DNA from: Gemmatimonadota bacterium
Lineage (GTDB): Bacteria; Gemmatimonadota; Gemmatimonadetes; Gemmatimonadales; Gemmatimonadaceae
DNA length: 64,000 bases
Assembly (NCBI GenBank): GCA_016182795.1
Contig: JACPFW010000012.1
Coordinates: 62,001 to 126,000 of the forward strand
Reading direction: 5' to 3'
In this document: piece by piece, positions 36,520 through 44,529 of the stretch
Layout of the letters: the number at the start of each line of letters is the position of its first letter
Position numbering within the stretch: position 1 is the first letter of the stretch
Made by a program: the position numbers and the translations under genes
The notes under the pieces: model-generated
The model's input: the letters and a program-made list of their open reading frames with translations, nothing else
Told to the model about the DNA's origin: nothing
Databases searched by the model: none

Positions 36520-36896
36520 CGCTTCACGTCCTCGACTTCGGCGTCGAACGCGTGCCTGAGGTCGGCGGCGGAGATGCCGCGGACGGCGGCCTCGGCGAGC
36601 AGCTCTCGAATGAGCCGGCGGGCGCCGTCGGCGCGCTCGCGGGCGCGTCGCTCCGGCGTGACGTCGGTGACGAAGGTGCCGGCACCCTGGCGCATCTGGA
36701 CGAGTCCTTCGGCTTCGAGTTCGCGGTAGGCTTGCACGACCGTGGCGGGGTTGACGCGCAGTCGCGTGGCGAGGGAGCGCACGGAGGGGAGGGCGTCGTC
36801 GGCTTTCAGTTCGCCGGCGCCAACCGCCACGCGTACGCGCGCCGCGATCTGGGCGTAGATGGGGGTGGGGCTTCGGGGGTCGATTCGATCAAACAC
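36516..36896 (-). CDS. GntR-family regulator, YtrA subfamily
   Basis: Regulator of 126 residues: an N-terminal winged helix with PIYAQIAARVRVAVGAGELKADDALPSVRSLATRLRVNP (seen across two segments) and the wing VQMRQGAGTFVTD, followed by a short helical C-terminus typical of YtrA-type regulators, which lack a large effector domain. It heads the operon of ABC ATPase, permease and two accessory proteins. A perfect inverted repeat 14 bp upstream is its probable operator, suggesting autorepression. Confidence 0.9.
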   Translation of the reverse strand: MFDRIDPRSPTPIYAQIAARVRVAVGAGELKADDALPSVRSLATRLRVNPATVVQAYRELEAEGLVQMRQGAGTFVTDVTPERRARERADGARRLIRELLAEAAVRGISAADLRHAFDAEVEDVKR

Positions 36897-36909
36897 GATT
36901 GGAGTGTGC

Positions 36910-36927
36910 TAGTGTACCGATACACTA
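36910..36927 (-). promoter_or_regulatory. Probable GntR operator
   Basis: TAGTGTA-CCGA-TACACTA is a perfect 7-bp inverted repeat just upstream of the GntR start. It resembles known YtrA-subfamily operators containing AGTGTA and TACACT half-sites, and overlaps the place where the promoter must lie. Confidence 0.7.
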
Positions 36928-36960
36928 TGTGTCTCCGGCTGCGATGTCAAGGGGGGGTAA

Positions 36961-37083
36961 AAGGGCATGGAAGGGTACGGAAAGGCACAGAGAGGCACAG
37001 AGAAGGGCACAGAAGGGCACAGAAGGGCACAGAAGGGCACAGAAGGGCACAGAAGGGCACAGAAGGGCACAGAAGGGCACAGA
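36961..37083. repeat. 10-bp tandem repeat array
   Basis: Eight perfect head-to-tail copies of AGAAGGGCAC (37001-37080), preceded by about four degenerate units. It lies between the divergent GntR operon and the end of the CoA-transferase gene. There are no spacers, so it is not a CRISPR array. Confidence 0.95.
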
Positions 37084-37166
37084 ACAGCGGCGCGCCACAC
37101 AAACTCTGCGTGGCGCGCCGTTCCGTGGTAATCCGTGCTTCTCTGTGCCGCTCTGTTGTTTCTGCC

Positions 37167-38459
37167 CTAGTGCCTCAACCGCCGCAGATCCTTCGTCAGC
37201 TCGGCGCGGAAATCGGGGTGGGCAATAGAGATCAGCGCCTCGCCGCGTTCGCGCAGCGAGCAGCCGTGCAGGTTGACCGCGCCGTACTCGGTGACGACCC
37301 AGTGCACGTGGCCGCGCGTCGTCACGATGCCGGCCCCGGGGTTGATCTCGGTGCAGATGCGCGAGATGGTGCCGGACTTGCCCGTGCTCGGCAGGGCGAT
37401 GATCGCCTTGCCGCCGCGCGAGAGCGCCGCGCCGCGGATGAAGTCCATCTGCCCGCCGATGCCCGAATAAATGCGATGGCCGAACGAATCGGCGCACACC
37501 TGACCGGTGAGGTCCACCTGGATGGCGCTGTTGATCGCCACCACGCGCGGGTTCCGCCGGATGACCGCGGTGTCGTTGGTGCGGTCGCAGGGGTGGAACT
37601 CGACGGCGAGGTTATCGTGCACGAAGTCGAACAGCCGCTTGGTGCCGTTGATGAAGCTGGTGACCGTGCGCCCCGGGTGCACCTGCTTGTACTTGTTGTT
37701 CACGACGCCCGACTCGATAAGATCGACGAGCCGGTCGGAGAACATCTCGGTGTGCACGCCGAGGTCGTGCTTGTTGCCGAGTCGCGTGAGGACGGCGTCG
37801 GGAATGGCGCCGATGCCCATCTGCAGGGTGGAGCGGTCCTCCACCAGCCCGGCGATGATCTCGCCGATGCGCCCCTCGACAGCCGATTCCTGGCCCGGGG
37901 CGTGCTCATGCAGCGGACGGTTGGTGCAGATGAACGCGTCGATGCGATCGAACGGCACGTTGGTGTTGCCGTGTGTGCGCGGCATCTGGTCGTTGATCTC
38001 GGCGATGACGAATCGCGCGCTGTCGACGGCGGCACGTGCCGTGTCAACCGAGGTGCCGAGCGAGCAATGGCCGTGGGCATCGGGCGGGGAGAGCTGCACG
38101 AGGGCCACGTCGAGCGCGACGCGCCCCGAGCTGAACAGCGACGGGACGTCGGAGAGGAAGATCGGCACGAAGTCGGCGTGTCCCTGCTCGATGGGAGCGC
38201 GCAGGCCGGGGCCGGTGAACAGCGAGATCGAATGAAAGCGCTGCCACCGGTCACCGTCGAGCCACGGCGCGGGCCCGGCGAGATGCAGGTGATAGAGCTT
38301 GACGTTCTCGAGGTCGTCGCGCATGGCGAGGGCATCGAGCAGCGGGCTGGGCGTGGCGCACGCGCCCTGGACGAAGACCTTCATGCCGCTCGTCACGAGC
38401 GCGAGCGCATCGGCGGGCGAAACGGCGCGGGAGCACCAATCAGTCGGGTAGTGAGTCAC
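37167..38459 (-). CDS. Acetyl-CoA hydrolase/transferase-family CoA transferase
   Basis: Enzyme of 430 residues of the family I-type group that includes 4-hydroxybutyrate, butyryl and acetate CoA transferases. The catalytic Glu is in GVHTEMFSD (about residue 238). Two glycine-rich segments, GIGAIPDAVL and YSGIGGQMDFIRGA, line the CoA site, and a C-terminal EYGAVNLHG is conserved in the family. It moves CoA between short-chain acids, for example succinyl-CoA and acetate; the precise substrate is not visible. The gene stands alone, with the repeat array downstream and tRNA-Gly upstream. Confidence 0.88.
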   Translation of the reverse strand: MTHYPTDWCSRAVSPADALALVTSGMKVFVQGACATPSPLLDALAMRDDLENVKLYHLHLAGPAPWLDGDRWQRFHSISLFTGPGLRAPIEQGHADFVPIFLSDVPSLFSSGRVALDVALVQLSPPDAHGHCSLGTSVDTARAAVDSARFVIAEINDQMPRTHGNTNVPFDRIDAFICTNRPLHEHAPGQESAVEGRIGEIIAGLVEDRSTLQMGIGAIPDAVLTRLGNKHDLGVHTEMFSDRLVDLIESGVVNNKYKQVHPGRTVTSFINGTKRLFDFVHDNLAVEFHPCDRTNDTAVIRRNPRVVAINSAIQVDLTGQVCADSFGHRIYSGIGGQMDFIRGAALSRGGKAIIALPSTGKSGTISRICTEINPGAGIVTTRGHVHWVVTEYGAVNLHGCSLRERGEALISIAHPDFRAELTKDLRRLRH

Positions 38460-38486
38460 GGGTATGTACGGTGCAGGGGCACACTC

Positions 38487-38519
38487 GGGGGGTACGGAAA
38501 CATAGGGTTCCGACCCCCC
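38487..38519. other. GC-rich hairpin upstream of the CoA-transferase gene
   Basis: GGGGGGT...CGGAA pairs with TTCCG...ACCCCCC with one bulged base, giving about 12 pairs. It sits between the divergent CoA-transferase start and the tRNA-Gly promoter and may be a leader structure or insulator. Confidence 0.45.
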
Positions 38520-38556
38520 ATGTACCGAGGGGGGAAAGGCCTGTTTGGTAGGCGGC

Positions 38557-38585
38557 TTGTCCCGACTGTCTGGGTCAGGTATACT
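38557..38585 (+). promoter_or_regulatory. Promoter of tRNA-Gly
   Basis: TTGTCC (38557-38562) and TATACT (38580-38585) with 17-bp spacing, ending 10 bp before the tRNA. This is a strong match to a housekeeping promoter. Confidence 0.65.
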
Positions 38586-38595
38586 CCCATACCAC

Positions 38596-38668
<73 letters not shown>

Positions 38669-39976
38669 CTGCCTAAGTGATCCCAGTTTGCGCAGTTGCC
38701 TCAGCCGTCGCCCAGTCCTCGGGGCGGCGGTTCGCGTTGGGGCACGCGGCGGGGCACACAGACGCACTCACCGGAGCGTTTCCTAGGCTGATTCCTCTGT
38801 ATTGAATCGCCCCGGCTTTTCCGGAGGCTCCTTCAGTTGAGGACGCCGGTCGGTGCGGCGGTGAAAGCAACTGAGCACGCGGAGGAGGGAGGCCGCCAAC
38901 GCCGCTGCCGTGCAGACGAACGACCTCCGCGCGACCCCGCAGGGCGTTCGAGAGCTCGAGGACACCTTAATGAAGAAGTCCATGGAGGTCGAGAGTCTGC
39001 AACTGGCGCGGGAAGAGGCAGGGCAAGGCCCGGCTTAATACGGCGATTCCAAGCGATGACGGACTTCAATTTGGCGCCGGACTGTCGGACGCTTGAGATC
39101 GGCCGGACGAGGGCGTATCGCGCGAGCGTCGGACGCCCCGAGTTCTATCAGCGGGGGGACGACGGCACGGTAGGCGCGCAGATAACGGCAGTGATCCGGT
39201 CGCGGGTGATGTCTGGCGCGCGAGGCGCTCGTGAATCGCGAGTTCCGGACGACATGCAAGGTGAAGCGCATCCGGCGCCTGCTCGCCCTCAACGGCTGGA
39301 CGATGCCCTGCCGCACCTCGCGGCGTACGCGACGAGCGCAAACTGGCGTGGTCCAGCGGCCCGCGTCGCATTAGCGATGGTGCTAGGATGTGTTCGAGAT
39401 CGCGTGCTGGAGCGGCGCGGTCGTGCAACTCGGTTTCGCCCTCGACTGCCACGACCGCGAGTGTCTCGCGCATGTGGCAGCGCCGAGCGATCTGCTGGCC
39501 ATTGGCATTCAACAGCTCTGGCAAGGCACGGTGACGGGACGCTTCAGGGCGGCCGCCCCCCATCCGATCCAGTGGCTGAGCGACAACGGCCACATTTACC
39601 CGGCGCTCGACGCGGTGATCACGGCAACTCGTCCCGATCACGACGCAGCACGCGAGCCCAGAATCGAACGGCATTTCGGAGGCATATGTGACCACAATGC
39701 GGCGGGACTTCATCACGGGCGCGGATCTGTCGACCGCCGCTGTTGTGCTGGAGCAGACGAGGGAGTGGATCGCAGATTACAGCGCGCTGGCGCCGCACTC
39801 CGCGCTGGGCCATCTCTGGCCGCACGAGTATTGCGCCACACAGCCGCAACAGCGGTTAATGACTTAAACCAAGGTGTCGCTCGAACCGGAGCTCACAGCA
39901 ACTGGACACAGGGCCGGTCCGTGTCGCAAGTTGGTGCGTTGCCAGCGCGTCTCCATCCCTTCGCTGAAATAACCTG
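38669..39976 (+). pseudogene. Wrecked IS3-family (IS2-like) insertion sequence
   Basis: No intact gene spans this region. At 38803-38834 is a terminal-repeat-like sequence of the type TGAATCGCCCCGG...GGAGGC known from IS3-family ends. An OrfA remnant (about 38900-39040) encodes VRELEDTLMKKSMEVESLQL. OrfB remnants in several frames encode FALDCHDREC (first catalytic Asp, about 39425), IQWLSDNGHIY (second Asp, about 39570) and, near 39700-39845, RRDFITGADL...WIADYSALAPHSALG, the catalytic Glu region and conserved ending. Frameshifts separate these parts. No matching right terminal repeat was found. Confidence 0.8.
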
Positions 39977-41320
39977 ATGGCCGACCTCAAAGAAATCGCG
40001 CTCGCGAATCTGAGACTCGACACGCTCAACCCGCGTCTGGACGAGGATAAGCAGAATCAACCTGCGGCGTTAAAGGCGATGATGGAGTCCCAAGGAGCGA
40101 AGCTCATTGAGTTGGTGCGGGACATCGCAAAGAACGGCCTGAACCCGCTGGACGGTTTCCTCGTGATGCAGGTTGCGGGTGACGCAAACGATTACGTCGT
40201 GCTTGAAGGAAACCGGCGCACGACTGCGCTCAAGCTGCTTGCCAATCCCAAGCTCGGGACGGACATCTTCACGAAGGGTCAACTGACCAAGCTCGTGACG
40301 TTTGCGAAAGAAGCCTCCATTACCAACGACACTGAGATAACGTGCGCTGTGGTCATGGATCGCGACGAAGCCGTCCATTGGCTCCGTCTGCGGCACGGCG
40401 GAGAACTGGACGGGGCGGGTCTCGTGCGGTGGGGGACTCCTGAACGCGAGCGCTTTGAGGCACGAACGGGGAAGACGAGTCCAGAACTTCGCGTTCTTTC
40501 GTTTCTAGTTAACAAGGGAATGATCACACAGCAGGAAGCGGACGAAGTAGGGATTACGAACCTCCGTCGATTGTTGAGCGACGGCTCCGTTCGTCAGAAG
40601 CTCGGTGTGGAGATTCACCGGAAGACTGGTGACGTGAAGTTCCTCTATCCCGAGAAGGAGGTCTTGAAGGGTCTCACCGCGGTTGCAAGGAAGCTCGCTG
40701 ACGACGACTTCACCGTGCGCACGATCTACACGGACGACAACCGTGCGGACTTCATCAAGAGGTTTCAGGCGAGCGAGTTGCCCAATCCAAGAGCCAAGCT
40801 CGGAGTTGCGTACTCGCTGAGCGCTGGGGCGGCGGAGGGCGCGGGCGACCACGGCGGTACTCGGTCCAAGCCGAGAAAGGTGACGGCGCGGAAGAACGTG
40901 GCCCCTTCCAGTCCCAAGCTGAGAATCAAGCAAGCTCGCATCCGCGACATTTATGGAGAACTCCAGATTCTGAAACTGGAAAAGCACACGAACGCTGGGG
41001 CGGTGCTGCTGCGCGTGTTCTTGGAGCTCACGGTGGACAACTATATGGGAGTTCACACGCTCAAGGTGCAGAAAGCCAACGAGAAGGTGACGCTGAAAGA
41101 CAAGCTCCAGGTGGTCCACGACCATCTGCTTGCGCAGCATGTGATGACGAAGGCCGCGCTTGCTCCGGTGCGAAAGGCGATCAGCGACGGCGGGCTGCTG
41201 GCATCTTCGGTGAGCACCTTCAACCTCTACGTTCACAGTGAGAAGCTTTCTCCGATGCCGCGCGACGTACGGGTAGCTTGGGACAATCTGCAGGAGTTCT
41301 TCGTCAATATCTGGAAGTAG
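39977..41320 (+). CDS. ParB-like domain protein paired with an adenine methylase
   Basis: Protein of 447 residues. The N-terminal part has the ParB/Srx-like core: LRLDTLNPRLD, a helix, PLDGFLVMQV, then YVVLEGNRRTTALKLL (Glu77-Arg81), the place where ParB proteins have GHRR-type nucleotide-binding residues. The rest is helical, with a basic linker at about 285-310 (RSKPRKVTARKN) and a C-terminal helical domain. The adenine methylase gene starts 21 bp later, so the two are very likely one operon. Codon use is less GC-biased than in flanking genes, a sign of transfer. It may act as a DNA-binding or CTP-dependent partner of the methylase; the function is unknown. Confidence 0.75.
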   Translation: MADLKEIALANLRLDTLNPRLDEDKQNQPAALKAMMESQGAKLIELVRDIAKNGLNPLDGFLVMQVAGDANDYVVLEGNRRTTALKLLANPKLGTDIFTKGQLTKLVTFAKEASITNDTEITCAVVMDRDEAVHWLRLRHGGELDGAGLVRWGTPERERFEARTGKTSPELRVLSFLVNKGMITQQEADEVGITNLRRLLSDGSVRQKLGVEIHRKTGDVKFLYPEKEVLKGLTAVARKLADDDFTVRTIYTDDNRADFIKRFQASELPNPRAKLGVAYSLSAGAAEGAGDHGGTRSKPRKVTARKNVAPSSPKLRIKQARIRDIYGELQILKLEKHTNAGAVLLRVFLELTVDNYMGVHTLKVQKANEKVTLKDKLQVVHDHLLAQHVMTKAALAPVRKAISDGGLLASSVSTFNLYVHSEKLSPMPRDVRVAWDNLQEFFVNIWK

Positions 41321-41341
41321 TTCTTCCTCACAATCTCCCAG

Positions 41342-42235
41342 ATGATGCACGCCAGCCCTCTTCGTTATCCCGGCGGCAAAGCCAAGCTCACGCCGTTCTT
41401 CAAACGATTGCTCGAACTCAACAATCTCTGTGACGGCCATTACGCCGAAGCCTACGCGGGCGGGTCGGGGCTGGCCCTGTCACTTATGTACGCAGAGTAC
41501 GTCCGCTACATCCACATCAACGACATCGACCGTGCAGTGTATGCGTTCTGGCATTCTGTGCTCAATCGCACGGACGACCTCTGCCGCCTGATTGAACGAC
41601 GACCGCTCAATCCCGATGAATGGCGACGACAAAGGCGCATCGTTGAATCAAAGAACGACGCGGACCTCTTCGAGCTTGGGTTCGCCGCGTTCTATCTCAA
41701 CCGCACTTCGCGCTCTGGCATAATCGCATCTGGGGGGATGATAGGCGGGAACAAACAGCGCGGCCGATGGAAGCTCGACGCGCGCTTCAATCGCGCGGCG
41801 CTCGTGGAGCGGGTACGCCGAGTGGCCAGTTACAGATGCCGAATCACCCTCACGCATCTCGACGCCATCGACTTCCTTGGTACGATGGCTATTGAACTCC
41901 CCGATAGTTCCCTCACGTATCTGGACCCTCCGTACTTTGTTAAGGGGCAGCGGCGGCTCTACGCCGACTTCTACAAGGCCGGAGATCACGGGGAGGTCGC
42001 AGATACCTTGGCCGCGTTCCCACATCGGTGGGTCGTATCGTACGACTACGCGCCTGAGATTCTAACGCTGTATCAGGACTACGGCTGCTTCGTGTACGAC
42101 CTACGCTACAGCGCGCAGGACCGTTACGACGGTGCGGAAACGATGTTCTTCTCGCCGGACTTGAGTCTGCCGCCCTTGTCTCTGCTTGACCGTCTAGGCT
42201 CGGGCCACTCGTCAGGACTTACCGGCGCTCGCTGA
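41342..42235 (+). CDS. D12-class (Dam-like) DNA N6-adenine methyltransferase
   Basis: Methylase of 297 residues. SPLRYPGGKAKL at the N-terminus and EAYAGGSGLALS (37-48) form the S-adenosylmethionine site; FYLNRTSRSG (117-126) is typical of the D12 class; and DPPY at 195-198 is the catalytic motif. It transfers a methyl group to adenine N6 in DNA. The start is one of two adjacent ATGs at 41342/41345. No restriction endonuclease adjoins it; the only partner is the ParB-like gene 21 bp upstream. It lies in an IS-riddled island. It could be part of a modification, defence or anti-restriction system, or a phage relic. Confidence 0.92.
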   Translation: MMHASPLRYPGGKAKLTPFFKRLLELNNLCDGHYAEAYAGGSGLALSLMYAEYVRYIHINDIDRAVYAFWHSVLNRTDDLCRLIERRPLNPDEWRRQRRIVESKNDADLFELGFAAFYLNRTSRSGIIASGGMIGGNKQRGRWKLDARFNRAALVERVRRVASYRCRITLTHLDAIDFLGTMAIELPDSSLTYLDPPYFVKGQRRLYADFYKAGDHGEVADTLAAFPHRWVVSYDYAPEILTLYQDYGCFVYDLRYSAQDRYDGAETMFFSPDLSLPPLSLLDRLGSGHSSGLTGAR

Positions 42236-43170
42236 TTGGCAGTGTTCGCGGCGCCCCCGGATTTGTGTGATGGACCAGATGTGCGAACCGAGTGGATCGA
42301 ACGCTGGCTCCGCGGTGGCGCGGGAAACGAGGGAGCTGGTCCTCCGTCATTGCACGATCGCATTCGGTCAGAGCTCCGAGATGGCCGTGCCAGCGAGGGC
42401 GATTGAAGAAGGTGTTCCTTTGGGCTGGAAGGTCGCTGATCGCTGCGCCGAAACCTCCACAACCTCGTGTACGCGCCTCGCGGAGAACGCCACCGGGTTC
42501 ACTCGCGGTGCGGTCCTGCGGACCTTCTCGCCAGACTCAGCAAGAGAAGAGGGCTCCGGGGCCTCGTCCCCCGTTTCTCATACAGTATGCCGCGCCAAGA
42601 AATTGCCCGGACGGATCGGGGGAGTCGAGCACGCCGGCACGCTTGTAGACGGCCGGCGGCTGAAGACCCAGCGCGGTGTGGGGCCGGTGATCGCTGAAAT
42701 CGTTCGCCACGTCTCCGAGACCGAGTCTGCCTCTGCGACGGAGGCAAACCAATGTTGCGAAAGGCACTCTCGCCTCAAGCTGCCAGTGAACGCCTTGCGG
42801 CCTTCCCGAGCGGGCACTATTATCTGACAACACGTAATATACAGTAATAGCGCTGGGGTTTTCCTCTGGTGGTCGAGAACCTTCAGAACTCGCATCGATG
42901 TACTCCTCGCGACCGAGAGCGTCGCAGGCGCTCCGACTTCGCCCACGGCTTTGAGATGACGTCGGTTCCCAATGGACACTTCGAGCATCGCATGGACTCT
43001 CGATTTGCACGATTGATCTAGCTATGGAGTCGGGCATCGGCGTTGCGCGGCGGGGCGGGGCGGCGCCGCTGTCTACGCATCCACGAGTCATGGCGCACTA
43101 CCTGCTTATGATCGGATGCGAGCGCACTGGCGAAAGGCTATGCTCGCGCGTGGCGTCATTCGTCACAGGC
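42236..43170. other. Gene-poor region with transposase debris
   Basis: No convincing intact gene. The left 350 bp show no recognisable product in any frame. The middle holds a minus-strand IS3 transposase remnant (listed separately). 42830-43170 shows nothing recognisable except AT-rich sequence near 42830-42870. Confidence 0.6.
42618..42830 (-). pseudogene. IS3-family OrfB C-terminal remnant
   Basis: Reading leftward, one frame encodes GSLRRECLSQHWFASVAEAD, which matches the conserved N/GSLRDECLNxHWF region of IS3-group transposases. A second frame, after a shift, encodes DHRPHTALGLQPPAVY, the usual RPHSALGxxxPxE ending. Only the last quarter of the transposase remains. It differs from the IS2-like wreck at 38.7-39.9 kb and lies on the other strand. 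Confidence 0.75.
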
Positions 43171-44466
43171 ATGATGAACAGCTCGCTTTTCCCTTCCATG
43201 GCTTGCTTCGTCCCTAACATCCGTTGGGCCTACTCGGCACTATGTCTCGCGTCCCTGTCTGCCCTTCCGTCCGCGACCGCTGATGCTCAGTGCCGGACAC
43301 CGCGTCCAATATGGGATTCGACTATTGCGATATATCGCTCCGCAGATGTGAGGAACGGGCCTGATCCGTTTCGGGCGGTAGCGAATGGCGGAAGCATAGT
43401 TGCGTCGGAAATGCCCCGCTTTGGCGCTGACGCTACGAAGCAAAGGGAGTTGCTGCGTCTGACGCCACTCAACACTGGGCTAGCAGCCGATGACCGCCGC
43501 ATCGTATTGCCTCAGGGACATGGCGCAGCACAGTACCCTGTTCTCGTCTCGCTCGAAGCGGGCGGACTGGCTGCACTTTGGGGAGAGCGAGGTGCGGGAC
43601 AATCAGGGGACACTTCGGACTCCGGGCAGGCACAGGTGACTCGCTTGTTCAGCGCCGTCTTATCCGGGAAGCAATGGGGGCCGGTGCAAGAGCTTGCCCG
43701 CGCGGATGGATTCCGATGGAATAGCACATCGATCTCGAAAACGCTCGAAGCAGGCAAAGGCGTTGTCCACCTCGCCGTCGCCGGCTACCACCGGTTCCAA
43801 CCCGGTTTCGTGCTGCTCCTGACGCTTGAGAAGGGAGAGTGGCGCAAGCGGGAGATATCATTGAGATCTGAAGCCGCGTATGTCGATCTCGACGTGAGTG
43901 GACCGGAAATGCTGCTCGGATACGTAGCTCCTGTAGTCGGCGATGGGAGAGATGTGAACAGCCTCTGGTTGATGCGCTCTTCGGATTCAGGGCGCTCGTG
44001 GTCTCCGCCGCAGCTCATCCGTCGGTCAGGCGCTCTTCCAGCAAGGGACCTGCGGGTATTCGGCGGACCCTCAGGCGAAACCACGTTGATCTGGCGACAG
44101 GCATCCGCGAAACTGCAGCCCGAGGCATTCTGGGTCATGCGTTCGTCGCGGACAAGCGCTCGCTGGTCGGCGCCGACGAGGTGGCAACCCCCATCTGCGG
44201 CAGGGCGCCTTCTTGACGCCCTGGTAGCCCCGAACGGTGACATTGACCTGATCATCGCAATGGGAAACAGAGATGCGCTTGCTATCGCACGGTCCTGCGT
44301 AAGCGGTCGGTGGCGAGTGGGAGCACTCGGGCCTGACTCACTGCATCTGGCAGACGGCGCAACGGTCGTGCGTTTTGCGAAAGGTGAGCGCCATATCCTC
44401 TGGTCAGCCATACAAGTGCGCGGCTCCGTGCCAGAACGAATGTGGCTTCGCACTCCGTTCCACTAA
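43171..44466 (+). CDS. Exported sialidase-fold-like protein, unknown function
   Basis: Protein of 431 residues if started at 43171 (a longer in-frame start at 43024 lacks a signal). A signal peptide ending in SATADAQC is visible. SSDSGRSW (S-x-D-x-G-x-x-W) is an Asp-box, and repeated W/beta-strand patterns suggest a BNR-type beta-propeller. Catalytic sialidase residues cannot be traced. It may be an exported binding protein. It lies inside the tRNA-Gly island, beside another exported orphan, and has mixed base composition. Confidence 0.6.
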   Translation: MMNSSLFPSMACFVPNIRWAYSALCLASLSALPSATADAQCRTPRPIWDSTIAIYRSADVRNGPDPFRAVANGGSIVASEMPRFGADATKQRELLRLTPLNTGLAADDRRIVLPQGHGAAQYPVLVSLEAGGLAALWGERGAGQSGDTSDSGQAQVTRLFSAVLSGKQWGPVQELARADGFRWNSTSISKTLEAGKGVVHLAVAGYHRFQPGFVLLLTLEKGEWRKREISLRSEAAYVDLDVSGPEMLLGYVAPVVGDGRDVNSLWLMRSSDSGRSWSPPQLIRRSGALPARDLRVFGGPSGETTLIWRQASAKLQPEAFWVMRSSRTSARWSAPTRWQPPSAAGRLLDALVAPNGDIDLIIAMGNRDALAIARSCVSGRWRVGALGPDSLHLADGATVVRFAKGERHILWSAIQVRGSVPERMWLRTPFH

Positions 44467-44529
44467 GAATAGCACAACTTACTCAAACGCGCCCCCAAGT
44501 CTAACTCACAATTCGAATCGGAGGATGCA

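Noticed and set aside
36961..37083. Tandem repeats as a possible CRISPR array
   Set aside because: The 10-bp units are directly adjacent without spacers, and there are no cas genes nearby.
38837..39691. Open frame of 284 codons through the IS2-like wreck
   Set aside because: The transposase motifs lie in other frames; this frame is a by-product of decay.
42267..42827. Plus-strand open frame of 186 codons after the methylase
   Set aside because: It runs over the minus-strand IS3 remnant, has no domain, and shows composition unlike either the island genes or the host genes.
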